64,000 bases of DNA from Aeromicrobium stalagmiti (GCF_013283745.1 NZ_JABSTZ010000001.1:886406-950405), one strand, 5' to 3'. Shown: positions 53,343 to 62,376, counted from the stretch's first letter. Notes: generated by a model not told the origin, from the sequence alone. A program made the numbers and translations.

Positions 53343-54394
53343 GCCGTACTGAGCAGGGCGGACGCCGACGCCTCGACGCGTCGGTGCCTCCGGAGTACGA
53401 CCTCCCGACCCGTGAGCCGCGTCTGGAGTCGGCGCGGGTCGCCCGCATCGTCATGGCCGTCGTGTTCGGCCTGTGGCTGGTCGGCACGATCGGCGCCGGC
53501 ACCGCCGTCGTCGCGGTCGGCGCCCCGACGTGGGTCGAGCGTCCGTCGGCCGCGCTGCTGATGGTCGTCTTCGCGGTCAGCCTCACCCACCGCGGTGGCG
53601 GACACATGCGCATCTGGCTCCCGATGACGGCGGCGCTCGCGGTCGCCGCGGTCGTGCTCGAGACCAACCTGCTGCTGGCGTCGGCGGCCTCGGTGTCAGC
53701 CGTCCTCTCGGCGGTCTGGGCGGTCATGGTCACCCGGCCGGCGAGCTCGATCGTCGGCGCGATCCGCGAGTACGTCCTCGCGCTCGTCGTGGCGCTCAGC
53801 GGCACCCTGTCGGTCGCCGCGTGGAACGCCCCGGTCAACTACCAGCGGTTCAACCTCATCGTCATCACGGTCGCGCTGGGCCTGGCGATCACGCTGGTCT
53901 GGAACCTTGGCGCCGGCCTCCACGGCCTCGGCCGCCAGAACCTCGCGATCCTCACCGGAGTCGCGGTCCTGCTGCTCCTGATCCTCGCCTACAGCAGCTT
54001 CGTCCGGTCCCACGGCTCCGACACCTTGGTCAACCTGTTCAGCGACCTGGTCATCTGGAGCCGTCAGACGTTCGAGGGCGTGCCCCGTCCGGTCGAGGTG
54101 TTCATCGGGTTCCCGGCCCTCATCGTCGGCGTCTCGATGCGCTCCAAGCGCCGCGAGGGCTGGTGGGTGCTGGTGTTCGCGGTCATCGGCACCGCGGTGC
54201 TGTCGACGTCGCTGGTCACGCCGGGCGCCTTCCCGTCCTACATCGGGCTCTCGACCCTCTACTCCAGCATCCTCGGGCTGATCGTGGGGCTGGTCGTGCG
54301 GCACTACGTCATGCGTGAGCGGTCTGCCCGGGCCGCCCGGGCGATCGAGCAGATCGTCCGCGTCGAGCCGCCCCGCTTCGCCCCCCTGAAGTAG
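53339..54394 (+). CDS. Hypothetical polytopic membrane protein
   Basis: A 351-residue protein with a charged N-terminus of about 32 residues and roughly nine hydrophobic segments. A loop, SDLVIWSRQTFEGVPRPVEV, sits in the second half, and the tail is basic. No family recognised. The ATGA overlap with the nitrilase-family gene shows coupling. A tRNA-Ser gene follows 90 bases downstream. Confidence 0.82.
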   Translation: MSRTEQGGRRRLDASVPPEYDLPTREPRLESARVARIVMAVVFGLWLVGTIGAGTAVVAVGAPTWVERPSAALLMVVFAVSLTHRGGGHMRIWLPMTAALAVAAVVLETNLLLASAASVSAVLSAVWAVMVTRPASSIVGAIREYVLALVVALSGTLSVAAWNAPVNYQRFNLIVITVALGLAITLVWNLGAGLHGLGRQNLAILTGVAVLLLLILAYSSFVRSHGSDTLVNLFSDLVIWSRQTFEGVPRPVEVFIGFPALIVGVSMRSKRREGWWVLVFAVIGTAVLSTSLVTPGAFPSYIGLSTLYSSILGLIVGLVVRHYVMRERSARAARAIEQIVRVEPPRFAPLK

Positions 54395-54484
54395 GCCGTC
54401 CGGGCCACAGGCGCAGGTCGCAGCGCCCCCAGATCGGGCAGGTGCGACAATCGTCTCTGGCGCAGTGCCTCGGTGCTGCCGCCA

Positions 54485-54573
54485 GGAGGGGTGCCGGAGT
54501 GGCCGATCGGAAGCGCCTTGAAAGCGCTCGCTGGCAGCGATGTCAGCCGCGGGTTCGAATCCCGCCCCCTCTG
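54485..54573 (+). tRNA. tRNA-Ser (TGA)
   Basis: An 89-nt class II tRNA. The acceptor GGAGGGG pairs with CCCCTCT (54566-54572, one G-U at the end). Anticodon arm AGCGC-CTTGAAA-GCGCT has anticodon TGA. A long variable arm and T arm GCGGG-TTCGAAT-CCCGC follow. Discriminator G; CCA not encoded. No terminator hairpin follows: a coding frame starts two bases later. Confidence 0.95.
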
Positions 54574-54574
54574 C

Positions 54575-55003
54575 TTGACGAACTATCGACTTGACCGACG
54601 CTTCACGCTGCCCGCGATCGGCGTCCACCTGATCGCGGCGGGCGTGGTCGCTGCGCTCGCCTTCCTGGCGTGGGCCCCGCTCGGCATCCTCGCGGGCCTG
54701 CTGCTGCTCAACGCCCTGCGCACCTACGCGTTCCCGCCGGTCGTCGCCCGCACCGACCAGGGCGGCGTACGCCTCGGTGGCCGGATGACCGTCAAGCCGG
54801 TGCAGATCGCCTGGTCGCAGATCGACGACGTCAGCGTCGACCGTGCCCACGTCTTCTTCGACCGCGAGGACGCCGACACGCTCGCGTTCCCGCTGGCGTA
54901 CGTCGGCCGCGCCGCCGAGCCGTTCGTGCGCGAGGTGCACGAACGGCTCAACGAGGCCAACGGCTACCGCCGCTACGAGCCTCCGACGGACGCTACTTCT
55001 TGA
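54575..55003 (+). CDS. PH-like domain membrane protein
   Basis: A 142-residue protein with two hydrophobic segments (about residues 10-27 and 31-47) and a soluble part with TVKPVQIAWSQIDDVSVD and ADTLAFPLAYVG, the shape of bacterial PH-like domains. The TTG at 54575 gives MTNYRLDRRF and is only two bases after tRNA-Ser, with no ribosome binding site. A later GTG would delete part of the first helix. It overlaps the convergent secreted-protein gene by 11 bases. Confidence 0.7.
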   Translation: MTNYRLDRRFTLPAIGVHLIAAGVVAALAFLAWAPLGILAGLLLLNALRTYAFPPVVARTDQGGVRLGGRMTVKPVQIAWSQIDDVSVDRAHVFFDREDADTLAFPLAYVGRAAEPFVREVHERLNEANGYRRYEPPTDATS

Positions 55004-55976
55004 CCCTGATGGACTTGACGGCGCTGGTGCTTCCGGCCGCGTTGCTGGCGCCTGCGTAGGTCGCAGTGCACTTGGCGGTCCCCGAGGCGACGCCGCTCAG
55101 CGTGATGGTCGCTCCGCCCTTCTTCAGGGTCTTGCTCGCTGCCTTGGTCAGGGTCGCGGACGTCTTGCCGCACCGCAGCGTGACCTTGCCGGTCGCGACG
55201 AGGTTGTGCTGTGGGTTGAGCGCGACCGCGACGGTGGCCCGGACGGTCCGCCGAGACGGTGACGAGAGCGAGAGCCTGACGGAGGAGCCGCGCGCGGTCT
55301 TCTTGACGGTCTTCTTGCTGTAAACCGTGACGGTCGAGGCGCCCGGCTGGGAGGCCGTGATGCGCACGAGGATCGGGTGACCATAGTCGTCGCGCGTGGG
55401 CTTGAACGTCGGTCCGGTCTGGGCCGATGTGCCCTCGTAGGAACCATCGGTGGCGCGGTACCACTGGTAGGAGAAGCGGAGCGTGGACGAGTTCCAGGTG
55501 CCGAGGTCGACCTTGAGCGTCCGGCCGACGACAGGGTCGCCGATCACGGTGGGCACCACGGTGTTGGTGATCTTCTGGGGGTCGAGTGTCGCGTCGGTGC
55601 CGCTGCGGACCTCGCCGGCGGCGACCGTGATCTCCGCCGACCTTGATGCGCTGGGCTCGTCGTCCCACCACTGCGTGACATATCCGCCGCTGTCCTGCGA
55701 GAAGCGCAGGAGCACCGGACGCCCGTGGGTGGGCAGCGTGTAGCTGCCGTCCTGGGCGGTCGTGGTCGTCGCGACGGTGTCGAGCACGTCGGATCCCTCG
55801 ACCCGGGCGAACGCGTCGACCTCGGCGGAGGCGACCGGATCGCCCATGACGTCGTAGACCGTGCCCGAGACGGCGCCGCCGGTGTCGGCCGCGGACGTCG
55901 TGGAGGGAGTCAGGAGCACGAGGCCGGCCGCGACGAGCGTCGCAGCGACGAGCGAGCGGGCGGTGCGGGTGGCCAT
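54993..55976 (-). CDS. Secreted protein with carboxypeptidase-regulatory-like and Ig-like domains
   Basis: A 327-residue exported protein. Signal peptide MATRTARSLVAATLVAAGLV ending near ASA, a CarboxypepD_reg-like domain (GGAVSGTVYDVMGDPVASAEV), an Ig-like repeat with LRFSYQWYRATDG, and a lysine-rich C-terminal beta domain with a cysteine pair. It is the shorter paralogue of the adjacent gene and follows it by seven bases. An ATG at 55994 overlapping that gene is an alternative start. Surface or extracellular; function unknown. Confidence 0.8.
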   Translation of the reverse strand: MATRTARSLVAATLVAAGLVLLTPSTTSAADTGGAVSGTVYDVMGDPVASAEVDAFARVEGSDVLDTVATTTTAQDGSYTLPTHGRPVLLRFSQDSGGYVTQWWDDEPSASRSAEITVAAGEVRSGTDATLDPQKITNTVVPTVIGDPVVGRTLKVDLGTWNSSTLRFSYQWYRATDGSYEGTSAQTGPTFKPTRDDYGHPILVRITASQPGASTVTVYSKKTVKKTARGSSVRLSLSSPSRRTVRATVAVALNPQHNLVATGKVTLRCGKTSATLTKAASKTLKKGGATITLSGVASGTAKCTATYAGASNAAGSTSAVKSIRVKK

Positions 55977-55983
55977 GAGCTGA

Positions 55984-58008
55984 TCAGAAGACATAGATGA
56001 CCCCGTCGTCGGAGGCGCTGCCGTGCTTCGAGGTCGCCTTGAGGTGGACCTCGTAGCCCCAGAAGCCACGCTTGGTGTTGAGGACGACGCTGCCCTTGCC
56101 GTTCTTGTACGACACCGACTTCGTCTTGCGCCCACGGCAGACGTAGTAGCCCTGCTTCTGGGAGCAGGGCGAGTAGTAGACGGTCACCTTGCCCCAGGGG
56201 TTGCTGTCGCCGGTGATCTTGACCTTGATGCTGAGCCTGACGTCGTTGGCGCCGGACTTCTTGGCGGTGACCTTGATCGAGGCGCCGTTGGTCACGGTCT
56301 GCGACAGCTCGCTGAACGCCGTGGCGCTGCGGGCTCCCGCATACGACGCCGTGATCTGGACCTTGAGCCGTGAGCCGTTGTCGGAGCTGCGGATCTTGTA
56401 CGTGCTCCTGGTCTGGCCGCTGATCTTGGTGGCCGTGCCGCCCTTGACCCGGTACCACTGGTACTTGGTGAACTTCACCGGCGAGTGGGGGCCCCACCTG
56501 CCGTTGTCGGTCCCGATCGTGACGCCCGGGCCCGGCGCACCGTGGATCTTGATGTACGGGATCCGCTCGAGCTCAAGCGGGAGAAGCGGGAGCGTCTCGT
56601 CCACGATCGTCGGGGTGCCCGACTTGGTCGCGTCGATGGGGGCGGCGCCGGCGAACGTCTCCGCGCCACCGTTCCAGACCGACGTGTACTGGTCAGCGTC
56701 GCCGACGAGCTGGATCTTGACCTGGTCGGTCGTGCCGTTCGTCGTCCAGCGGCCGTCGGCACCGGTCGTCCTGGTGCGCTGCAGCACGGGGTTGCCGTCG
56801 GCGTCGGGCGTCGCGGAGAAGACGCGCACCTCGACACCCTTGAGCGGACGTCCGGCGGCGTCGCTGACGGTGCCGGTGATGGCCCGTCCGCGATAGGCCA
56901 TGGACGGGGTGAGGTAGGTGCCGTAGCTGTCCGCCGCGGTGACGCAGAACGTCTCGGCGTCCTGGAGCGTGTCGCCGCCGACGAAGTACGGCTTCCACGC
57001 GCGCGACGACTCGGTGTCCTCCAGGACCTCGTTGACCGACATCCGGTACTCGCCGGGCGGCACGTCGAGGCTGAAGTCACCGCTGGTCGTCGTGTGGACC
57101 TTCTCCAGCGCCCACGGGTCCTGGGAGTCGTACGTCGCGCGGTAGAGGCGGACGGTGACGTCCCGCGGCCGGCCGTCGTTGGGGGCCGTCAGGTATCCGC
57201 GGACCCGGGAGTACGTGTAGGGCGGCCGGGGTGGGGTGAACGTCGTGCGGTGGAGCCTCACCCGGGGCTGCTCCACGCGACGGGTGCCGGCCGGCACGGT
57301 GAAGCGGGTCGCGCCGTCGAAGCCCGTCGCACCGTTGAGCCACACGGTTCCGGGAGCGGCGTCGGGCCCGACCACGCGGACCTTCGAGGCTCCTGCGGGG
57401 AGGAACTGCTCGTGCTCGCCGCCGCCCACGACGGACGTGAGCAGCGGCTTCGGGTCGATGTCGTCCGCGCCGTAGACCTCGACGGTGACGTCGTCCACGG
57501 ATTCGTCGCACTGGTCAACGACCTGGGAGAGGATGCTGCCACCGAGATGGTCCAGGTCGTGCTCGTAAGCGTAGACATGCGTCTGCGAGCCGTCTGCGTT
57601 GATGGCCCGGTCGGGTCCGTAACGGGCGAGCGTGTCGAGCGACGTCCACACGCGGGACGAGCCCTGGCTGGGGTCGGCGTTGATCTTGAGGTGGTAGCGC
57701 CCGGGCGGCAGCTGGGCCGACCAGTTGCCGCGGCACGCCGCACCGCACCCTGGCTCGCGCACCCCGCCCTGGGTGTAGACCGTGACGACCGGGACCCACG
57801 GATCGGTGGGCTGGTCGGGTGCACGGAGGATCTCGACGGGGATGTCGGTGATGTTGTCCTCGTACATCGTCGAGGAGCCGACGCTCCCGTAGATGGTGAC
57901 CAGGGCGTCGTCAGCCGATGCCGTCGAGGCGCCCAGGGTCAGCGCGGTCGCCGCCACCGCCGTGGACGTGAGCGCAGCGACGAGGCCGCGCAGGCGTGTG
58001 GTGATCAA
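55984..58008 (-). CDS. Large secreted multi-domain beta-sandwich protein
   Basis: A 674-residue exported protein. The signal peptide runs to GASTASA near residue 30. Several carboxypeptidase-regulatory-like domains follow (DVTVEVYGADD, RDVTVRLYRATYDS, GTVSDAAGRPLKGVEVRVFS), then an Ig-like repeat with FTKYQWYRVKG and a terminal domain with a cysteine pair. The TTG start at 58008 is inferred: it precedes the signal peptide directly and has GGGGGAACC upstream, while the longer frame has no homology. Role unknown. Confidence 0.78.
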   Translation of the reverse strand: MITTRLRGLVAALTSTAVAATALTLGASTASADDALVTIYGSVGSSTMYEDNITDIPVEILRAPDQPTDPWVPVVTVYTQGGVREPGCGAACRGNWSAQLPPGRYHLKINADPSQGSSRVWTSLDTLARYGPDRAINADGSQTHVYAYEHDLDHLGGSILSQVVDQCDESVDDVTVEVYGADDIDPKPLLTSVVGGGEHEQFLPAGASKVRVVGPDAAPGTVWLNGATGFDGATRFTVPAGTRRVEQPRVRLHRTTFTPPRPPYTYSRVRGYLTAPNDGRPRDVTVRLYRATYDSQDPWALEKVHTTTSGDFSLDVPPGEYRMSVNEVLEDTESSRAWKPYFVGGDTLQDAETFCVTAADSYGTYLTPSMAYRGRAITGTVSDAAGRPLKGVEVRVFSATPDADGNPVLQRTRTTGADGRWTTNGTTDQVKIQLVGDADQYTSVWNGGAETFAGAAPIDATKSGTPTIVDETLPLLPLELERIPYIKIHGAPGPGVTIGTDNGRWGPHSPVKFTKYQWYRVKGGTATKISGQTRSTYKIRSSDNGSRLKVQITASYAGARSATAFSELSQTVTNGASIKVTAKKSGANDVRLSIKVKITGDSNPWGKVTVYYSPCSQKQGYYVCRGRKTKSVSYKNGKGSVVLNTKRGFWGYEVHLKATSKHGSASDDGVIYVF

Positions 58009-58220
58009 GAAGGTTCCCCCGGGAGAAAGCGTGTCTGACCGGAGAACTCTATGGCCCGCCTGTGCTCCTCGTCCCGGGAATGGGACTAGTGCGCCCGCCG
58101 AGGAGGCCGCTCCCGGGCGCAGCCGAGCCGACGTCCGTGACGCCGGCCGTGGGGTCCGATTCGTCGGACGGGTCACCCGGTCGCTATCCTGTTCCGGTTG
58201 CAGTCTTCGGACTGCAGCGG

Positions 58221-58307
58221 GGAGATGTCGCATAGTGGCCTAGTGCGCCCGCCTGCTAAGCGGGTTGAGGTTTAAACCTCTCGCGAGTTCAAATCTCGCC
58301 ATCTCCG
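58221..58307 (+). tRNA. tRNA-Ser (GCT)
   Basis: An 87-nt class II tRNA. Acceptor GGAGATG pairs with CATCTCC (58300-58306). Anticodon arm CCCGC-CTGCTAA-GCGGG gives GCT. T arm GCGAG-TTCAAAT-CTCGC, discriminator G. CCA not encoded. A TATCCT box lies at 58185-58190. The 213 bp between this tRNA and the secreted-protein gene hold only promoter-type DNA. Confidence 0.95.
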
Positions 58308-58361
58308 CCCCACACGCAAGGAGCAAGATCCGGTCACGGATCTTGCTCCTTCGCTGGTTGA
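58303..58361 (+). repeat. 59-bp direct repeat, copy 1 (tRNA-Ser 3' end plus terminator)
   Basis: It starts within the last four acceptor bases of tRNA-Ser(GCT) and contains a perfect hairpin (58318-58351) with stem AAGGAGCAAGATCCG and loop GTCA. The identical 59 bp recur 171 bp downstream. Confidence 0.9.
58318..58351 (+). terminator. Terminator of tRNA-Ser (GCT)
   Basis: Perfect 15-bp stem, 4-base loop, 11 bases after the tRNA; ends in TT only. Confidence 0.75.
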
Positions 58362-58391
58362 GGGGACGGCCACGTCGGCGGAGCTCGCTCC

Positions 58392-58458
58392 GCCAGACGA
58401 GCAAGGCGCAAGACCCAAGGTGACCAGTCGCGAAGGCGGCTGGTCATTTTGCGTCTGG
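58392..58458. repeat. Nested hairpin between the two 59-bp repeats
   Basis: CCAGACG (58392-58398) pairs with CGTCTGG (58452-58458), enclosing TGACCAG...CTGGTCA. A perfect GGCGGAGC/GCTCCGCC palindrome lies just before it. No gene. Confidence 0.6.
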
Positions 58459-58473
58459 TGGCAGAGGAGCTGG

Positions 58474-58532
58474 CTCCGCCCCACACGCAAGGAGCAAGAT
58501 CCGGTCACGGATCTTGCTCCTTCGCTGGTTGA
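58474..58532 (+). repeat. 59-bp direct repeat, copy 2
   Basis: Identical to 58303-58361, including five bases of tRNA 3' end (CTCCG) and the hairpin (58489-58522). It lies 17 bases from the stop of the convergent phytase gene, which it could also terminate. Confidence 0.9.
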
Positions 58533-58549
58533 CGGGACGAACCCCGGGG

Positions 58550-59833
58550 CTACCGCTTCGTGAGGATCTTCGCGTCGAGCAGCTTGAAGTTCGTGCTGAC
58601 GCGCGGCTCTCCGTCCTCGCCGTTCTCGACGGGGGTGTTGTCGCCGTCCTGCACGACGAGCAGGCCGTTCGGGTAGCCGGGCAGCGGGGTGCTGACGGTG
58701 TCGGCGCCGTCGCAGTCCTGCGAGCCGTCGACGCGCGCTCCGTCGACGACCGTGAAGTGCTTCAGCGGGCGGTTGGTGATGCGGTCGTAGGTGTAGAACG
58801 TGTCGTCGCCCTGGCTCGACAGCAGCAGCGTGCCGGTGCGGTGGCCGGTCTCATAGATCGTGAGGCCCTCGGTGTCGGCCGCGATGCGTCCGCCGAACCC
58901 GGGGTTGGGTCCGGTCGCCACGCACTCCTCGGCGGCCTCGTCGTACGCCGCCGGCGCCCCGAACTCCTGCGTGCGCTCGATGCTGCGGGGCTTGCCGGCG
59001 AACTCGCCGCGACCTAGGCTGACCCGCCACAGGCCGACGTCCTCCTGCGCGGCATACAGGGTGCCGGACGCCTCGTCGACCACGACGCCCTCGAGCTGCG
59101 GGCCCTCGCCCGGGTCCTCGCACGGCGACCACGTGGAGCCGTTGGGCAGCCGGAACGTGTCGGGGAACGCCAACGTGTCGACCCGCTCGTACGTCACGCG
59201 GCCCTTCGTCGCGACGAGCTTGAACAGGCCGACGTCGGTGCTGTGGCGGCGCGTCCCGACGACGTACGAGTCGCCGCGGCGGTCGGTGAACGTCGTCATG
59301 CCATAGACCGTCGCCTGCTCGTTGACCTGCTCCTGGTCGGCGGAGAACGCGAACGGGATCGCCGCCGCCGTGACGTCGGAGAGGCGGCCCGTGCGGGGGT
59401 CGATCACGTACGAGCGCAGCTGGTCACGACCGCGGTCGCTGGTGACGGCGAGGTCGACCGTGCGGCCGCCGAGCCGGAACCCGTGCACGATGTCGACGTT
59501 GTTGAAGCGGCCCGACTCGTCGTCCGCGCCGGGCGCGGCCGGTGCGGCGACGGTCTGGATGACACGGCCCTTGAGGTCGTAGACGTTGAGGCCGGCGTTC
59601 TTGGCGGTGCCGATCACGACGCTGCGCGAGCGGTCGTGGCGGTTGACCCAGATCGCGGGGTCGTCGGCGTCGCCGTTGCCGCCCGCGTCGTCGTCGAAGA
59701 CGCTGGGCGTCTCGGCGGTGGCCGTGACCTCGACCAGACGGTCCTCGGGGTGGTGGGCGGAGGCGGGGGACGCCATCGCGACGGGCGGGACGAGCAGGGC
59801 GAGTGCGGCGGCTGAGCGCAGAGGAGTGATCAC
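58550..59833 (-). CDS. Secreted beta-propeller phytase
   Basis: A 427-residue exported enzyme of the 3-phytase (PhyA-like beta-propeller) family that releases phosphate from phytate with calcium. A signal peptide (about residues 1-26, ending ASPASA) precedes DADDPAIWVNRHDRSRSVVIG, GRFNNVDIVHGFRLGG, EGVVVDEASGTLYAAQEDVG and DTEGLTIYE, the acidic calcium sites. GTG 59833 follows TAGGGT by eight bases. Other phosphodiester or lipid substrates are possible. Confidence 0.92.
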   Translation of the reverse strand: MITPLRSAAALALLVPPVAMASPASAHHPEDRLVEVTATAETPSVFDDDAGGNGDADDPAIWVNRHDRSRSVVIGTAKNAGLNVYDLKGRVIQTVAAPAAPGADDESGRFNNVDIVHGFRLGGRTVDLAVTSDRGRDQLRSYVIDPRTGRLSDVTAAAIPFAFSADQEQVNEQATVYGMTTFTDRRGDSYVVGTRRHSTDVGLFKLVATKGRVTYERVDTLAFPDTFRLPNGSTWSPCEDPGEGPQLEGVVVDEASGTLYAAQEDVGLWRVSLGRGEFAGKPRSIERTQEFGAPAAYDEAAEECVATGPNPGFGGRIAADTEGLTIYETGHRTGTLLLSSQGDDTFYTYDRITNRPLKHFTVVDGARVDGSQDCDGADTVSTPLPGYPNGLLVVQDGDNTPVENGEDGEPRVSTNFKLLDAKILTKR

Positions 59834-59841
59834 AGGGCACG

Positions 59842-59847
59842 ACCCTA
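59842..59847 (-). promoter_or_regulatory. -10 box of the phytase gene
   Basis: TAGGGT on the minus strand, eight bases before GTG 59833. Confidence 0.5.
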
Positions 59848-60001
59848 GGGACGGCGCTTGGCCGCAGCGTGACCGTCAGATGTGCGCTCGGCGAACGTGT
59901 GCGGCACAGGTCGCCGCCGGTGTGACGTTGGTCGGGGACGGCCCGCGCCGACGGGGTGCGGCGTAGGTTGGCTGCAACGGGAGTCAGGGGAGTGATCGGC
60001 C

Positions 60002-61033
60002 GTGGGAGCAGCAGCGCTCGGTCTGCAGAGCCTTGCCTCGATGGCGCACCTGCTGATGCGCCCCCACGACCTCGACGACCTGCTGGCAGTCGCGGCCGAG
60101 CACGCGTGCGAGGCGCTGGGCGCGGCGACGGTCTCGATCAGCCGCATCGACGCACCCGCCGACGTCGTCCGCACGATGATCAACGTCGGCGACCTCGGCC
60201 CGGACGAGGAGCGGTGGCCGGCGTCGGAGTCCTATCCGATCGCGAGCGACGAACGGCTCCGGTCGGCGATGCACGAGCTGCGCACCTGGGTCGACTCGGT
60301 CGACGACCCCGACTGCGCCCCGCACGAGCGCGAGCTGCTCGAGCGCCTGGGCAAGGGCTGCTCGCTGGCGACGGCGATCGTCGTCGACGGCCATGCGTGG
60401 GGCGAGTTCTACGCGACGCGGCACCGGGGTGAGACCGTCTTCGGCGACGACGCGATCGCCTACAGCCAGGTGCTCGTCGCGATCCTCGCCTCGGCGATCT
60501 CGCGGACGCTGCGCGAGGCCGAGCTGCAGGAGCTCGCGTTCCACGACCCGTTGACGGGCCTGCTCAACCGGCGGGGCCTCGACGCCGAGGCGGCCGAGAT
60601 GTTCGAGGTCCCGGCAGGAGCGACCCGCGACGTCGCCGTCGTCATGGTCGACATCAACGGGCTCAAGGGCATCAACGACTCCGCGGGCCACGCGCACGGC
60701 GACGAGCAGATCCGGCTCGTCGCGACGTCGTTGGGCCAGGCCTTCGGCGGCTTCGGGTCGTCGGTCGTCGCACGCGTCGGCGGTGACGAGTTCACGGTGC
60801 TGGTGGCCGACCAGCCGGTGCAGTCCGTGCTCGACGCGACCAACGTGGTCTGCGGGCAGATGGGGTCTGCCGGGGCGGACTTCGGGGTGTCGGCCGGTGT
60901 CGCGGCGGCGTCGATCACGTCGGGCGCCGACGTCAGGACGATCGGCCTGTTCGCGGCAGCCGACCGGGCGCAGTACGTCGCGAAGCGCGCGGGTGCCACG
61001 TCCGCGCTGCTCTACGACGACATCGGCGACTGA
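60002..61033 (+). CDS. GAF-GGDEF diguanylate cyclase
   Basis: A 343-residue soluble protein. An N-terminal GAF sensor domain (about residues 15-165) is followed by a GGDEF domain with the intact motif at 260-264 (ARVGGDEFTVLV) and DPLTGLLNRRGLD at its start. No RxxD inhibitory site is visible before the motif. It should make cyclic di-GMP from GTP. No EAL domain. The GTG has GGGGAG nine bases upstream. It lies next to a polysaccharide cluster. Confidence 0.93.
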   Translation: MGAAALGLQSLASMAHLLMRPHDLDDLLAVAAEHACEALGAATVSISRIDAPADVVRTMINVGDLGPDEERWPASESYPIASDERLRSAMHELRTWVDSVDDPDCAPHERELLERLGKGCSLATAIVVDGHAWGEFYATRHRGETVFGDDAIAYSQVLVAILASAISRTLREAELQELAFHDPLTGLLNRRGLDAEAAEMFEVPAGATRDVAVVMVDINGLKGINDSAGHAHGDEQIRLVATSLGQAFGGFGSSVVARVGGDEFTVLVADQPVQSVLDATNVVCGQMGSAGADFGVSAGVAAASITSGADVRTIGLFAAADRAQYVAKRAGATSALLYDDIGD

Positions 61034-61055
61034 CCCCGAGCCGCCGGGGAGGCTG

Positions 61056-62159
61056 CTACTCGGCAGACGACCGCGCGGAGCCGGCCGTGACGTCGCTGCC
61101 GACGGCGGTCGAGTAGACCTCGAGCAGCCGTACGCGCTGCGTGCCGACGTCGTTGCCCACCAGCGCGGCGTCCATGCCGAGCACGGCGTCCTCACGCGCG
61201 GGGGCCTCGTCCAGCCCCGTGACGGCCGCGACGAGGTCGGCGGGTGCCGTGACCGTGAGGGGGAACGCGAAGTCGCCGAGCGACTCGATCGCGCGGACGA
61301 CGGTCGGCGTGCGGGCGGCCTGGGCCTCGAGGATGCCGAACGGGAACCCCTCCCACTGGGCGCAGTGCAGATAGACCGTGCCGGCGACCTCGAACTCCTT
61401 GCGCGCGTCGACGCGGTCGAGCCACCCGCGGACGTCGACGCCGGCCGCCTCGAGCCGCTGGCGCAGGCGGGGCTCGCCGTCGCCCACCCACGTGGCGGTG
61501 ACGGAGACGCCGGCGGCGCGGAGGGCCTCGACGGCCTCGGCGAAGAACGTGGGGTCCTTCTGGGGGTTGAGCCGGCCGAGGCCGAGCAGGCGGACCGCCC
61601 CGCCGTCGTCGGGCTGGGTCGGCGGCAGCGACGTGTCGACCGGCAGCGCGTTGGGCACGTAGACGGCGTGCGAGCGCGCGCCCGTCCACCGCGAGAGCCC
61701 CTGCTCGTACGGCGAGCAGGCCGCGACGACCGAGGTGTTGAAGCCGAGCACGTGCTCGACGCGGCGCACGAGCCAGGTCATCGCCCGTGACAGGTCGGTG
61801 CGCAGGAAGGCGTAGCAGTGCGGCGTGTAGACGATCGGGGTCCGGCGGCGGAGCACCGCGAGCCGCGCGTAGAGCCCGCCGTAGGCCGAGTGGGCGTGGA
61901 CGACGTCGACGTCGCGGCGACGCGAGAGGCGGCGCACCGCCCGGATGCGGCGCCACGTGCCCTCGGGCAGCAGGATGACGTCGTCGAAGCACGTCAGGTC
62001 GTCGTCGGAGACGGGGGCCTCGGGCCGCGGCGCATAGGCCAGGACGTGGGCGAGCTCGGGGGTGCGGGCGACGTACTCCTGCAGACCGGCGGCGAGTCCT
62101 CCGCCGAAGGCCTCGGAGACGTGCAGGACGCCGCGGCGTGACTGCCCGCGAGTCTCCAT
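61056..62159 (-). CDS. Glycosyltransferase family 4
   Basis: A 367-residue GT-B enzyme: acceptor-side start VLHVSEAFGGGLAAGLQEYV, then VDVVHAHSAYGGLYARL, and the donor-binding region RLLGLGRLNPQKDPTFFAEA and QWEGFPFGILEAQAARTP. It should transfer a sugar in surface polysaccharide synthesis. ATG 62159 is preferred because AAAGG lies ten bases upstream; an ATG three codons earlier lacks space for it. Divergent from the Wzz-like gene. Confidence 0.92.
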   Translation of the reverse strand: METRGQSRRGVLHVSEAFGGGLAAGLQEYVARTPELAHVLAYAPRPEAPVSDDDLTCFDDVILLPEGTWRRIRAVRRLSRRRDVDVVHAHSAYGGLYARLAVLRRRTPIVYTPHCYAFLRTDLSRAMTWLVRRVEHVLGFNTSVVAACSPYEQGLSRWTGARSHAVYVPNALPVDTSLPPTQPDDGGAVRLLGLGRLNPQKDPTFFAEAVEALRAAGVSVTATWVGDGEPRLRQRLEAAGVDVRGWLDRVDARKEFEVAGTVYLHCAQWEGFPFGILEAQAARTPTVVRAIESLGDFAFPLTVTAPADLVAAVTGLDEAPAREDAVLGMDAALVGNDVGTQRVRLLEVYSTAVGSDVTAGSARSSAE

Positions 62160-62376
62160 CACACCCATACCTTTCGCCCGCAGCCGAGCGTCGGCCCGTT
62201 CGGTCACTGGAGCCTGCGGCAGACGGGTCCGTCGCAGGCTGGTCTCCCACCCCGGGCATTGTTTCACGCGGGATGCGCCTTGCACGCGTCATCGGCCACG
62301 CGGGGCGAGTTCTGACACCTAGGATGAGGATGCTGACCGGTGCAGGGGCTGGGGACGACGACGAAATGGGTGTGAC

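Noticed and set aside
54473-55003. A 176-codon frame that runs through tRNA-Ser into the PH-like gene
   Set aside because: The first 34 codons are the tRNA read as protein; the real coding region should begin after the tRNA.
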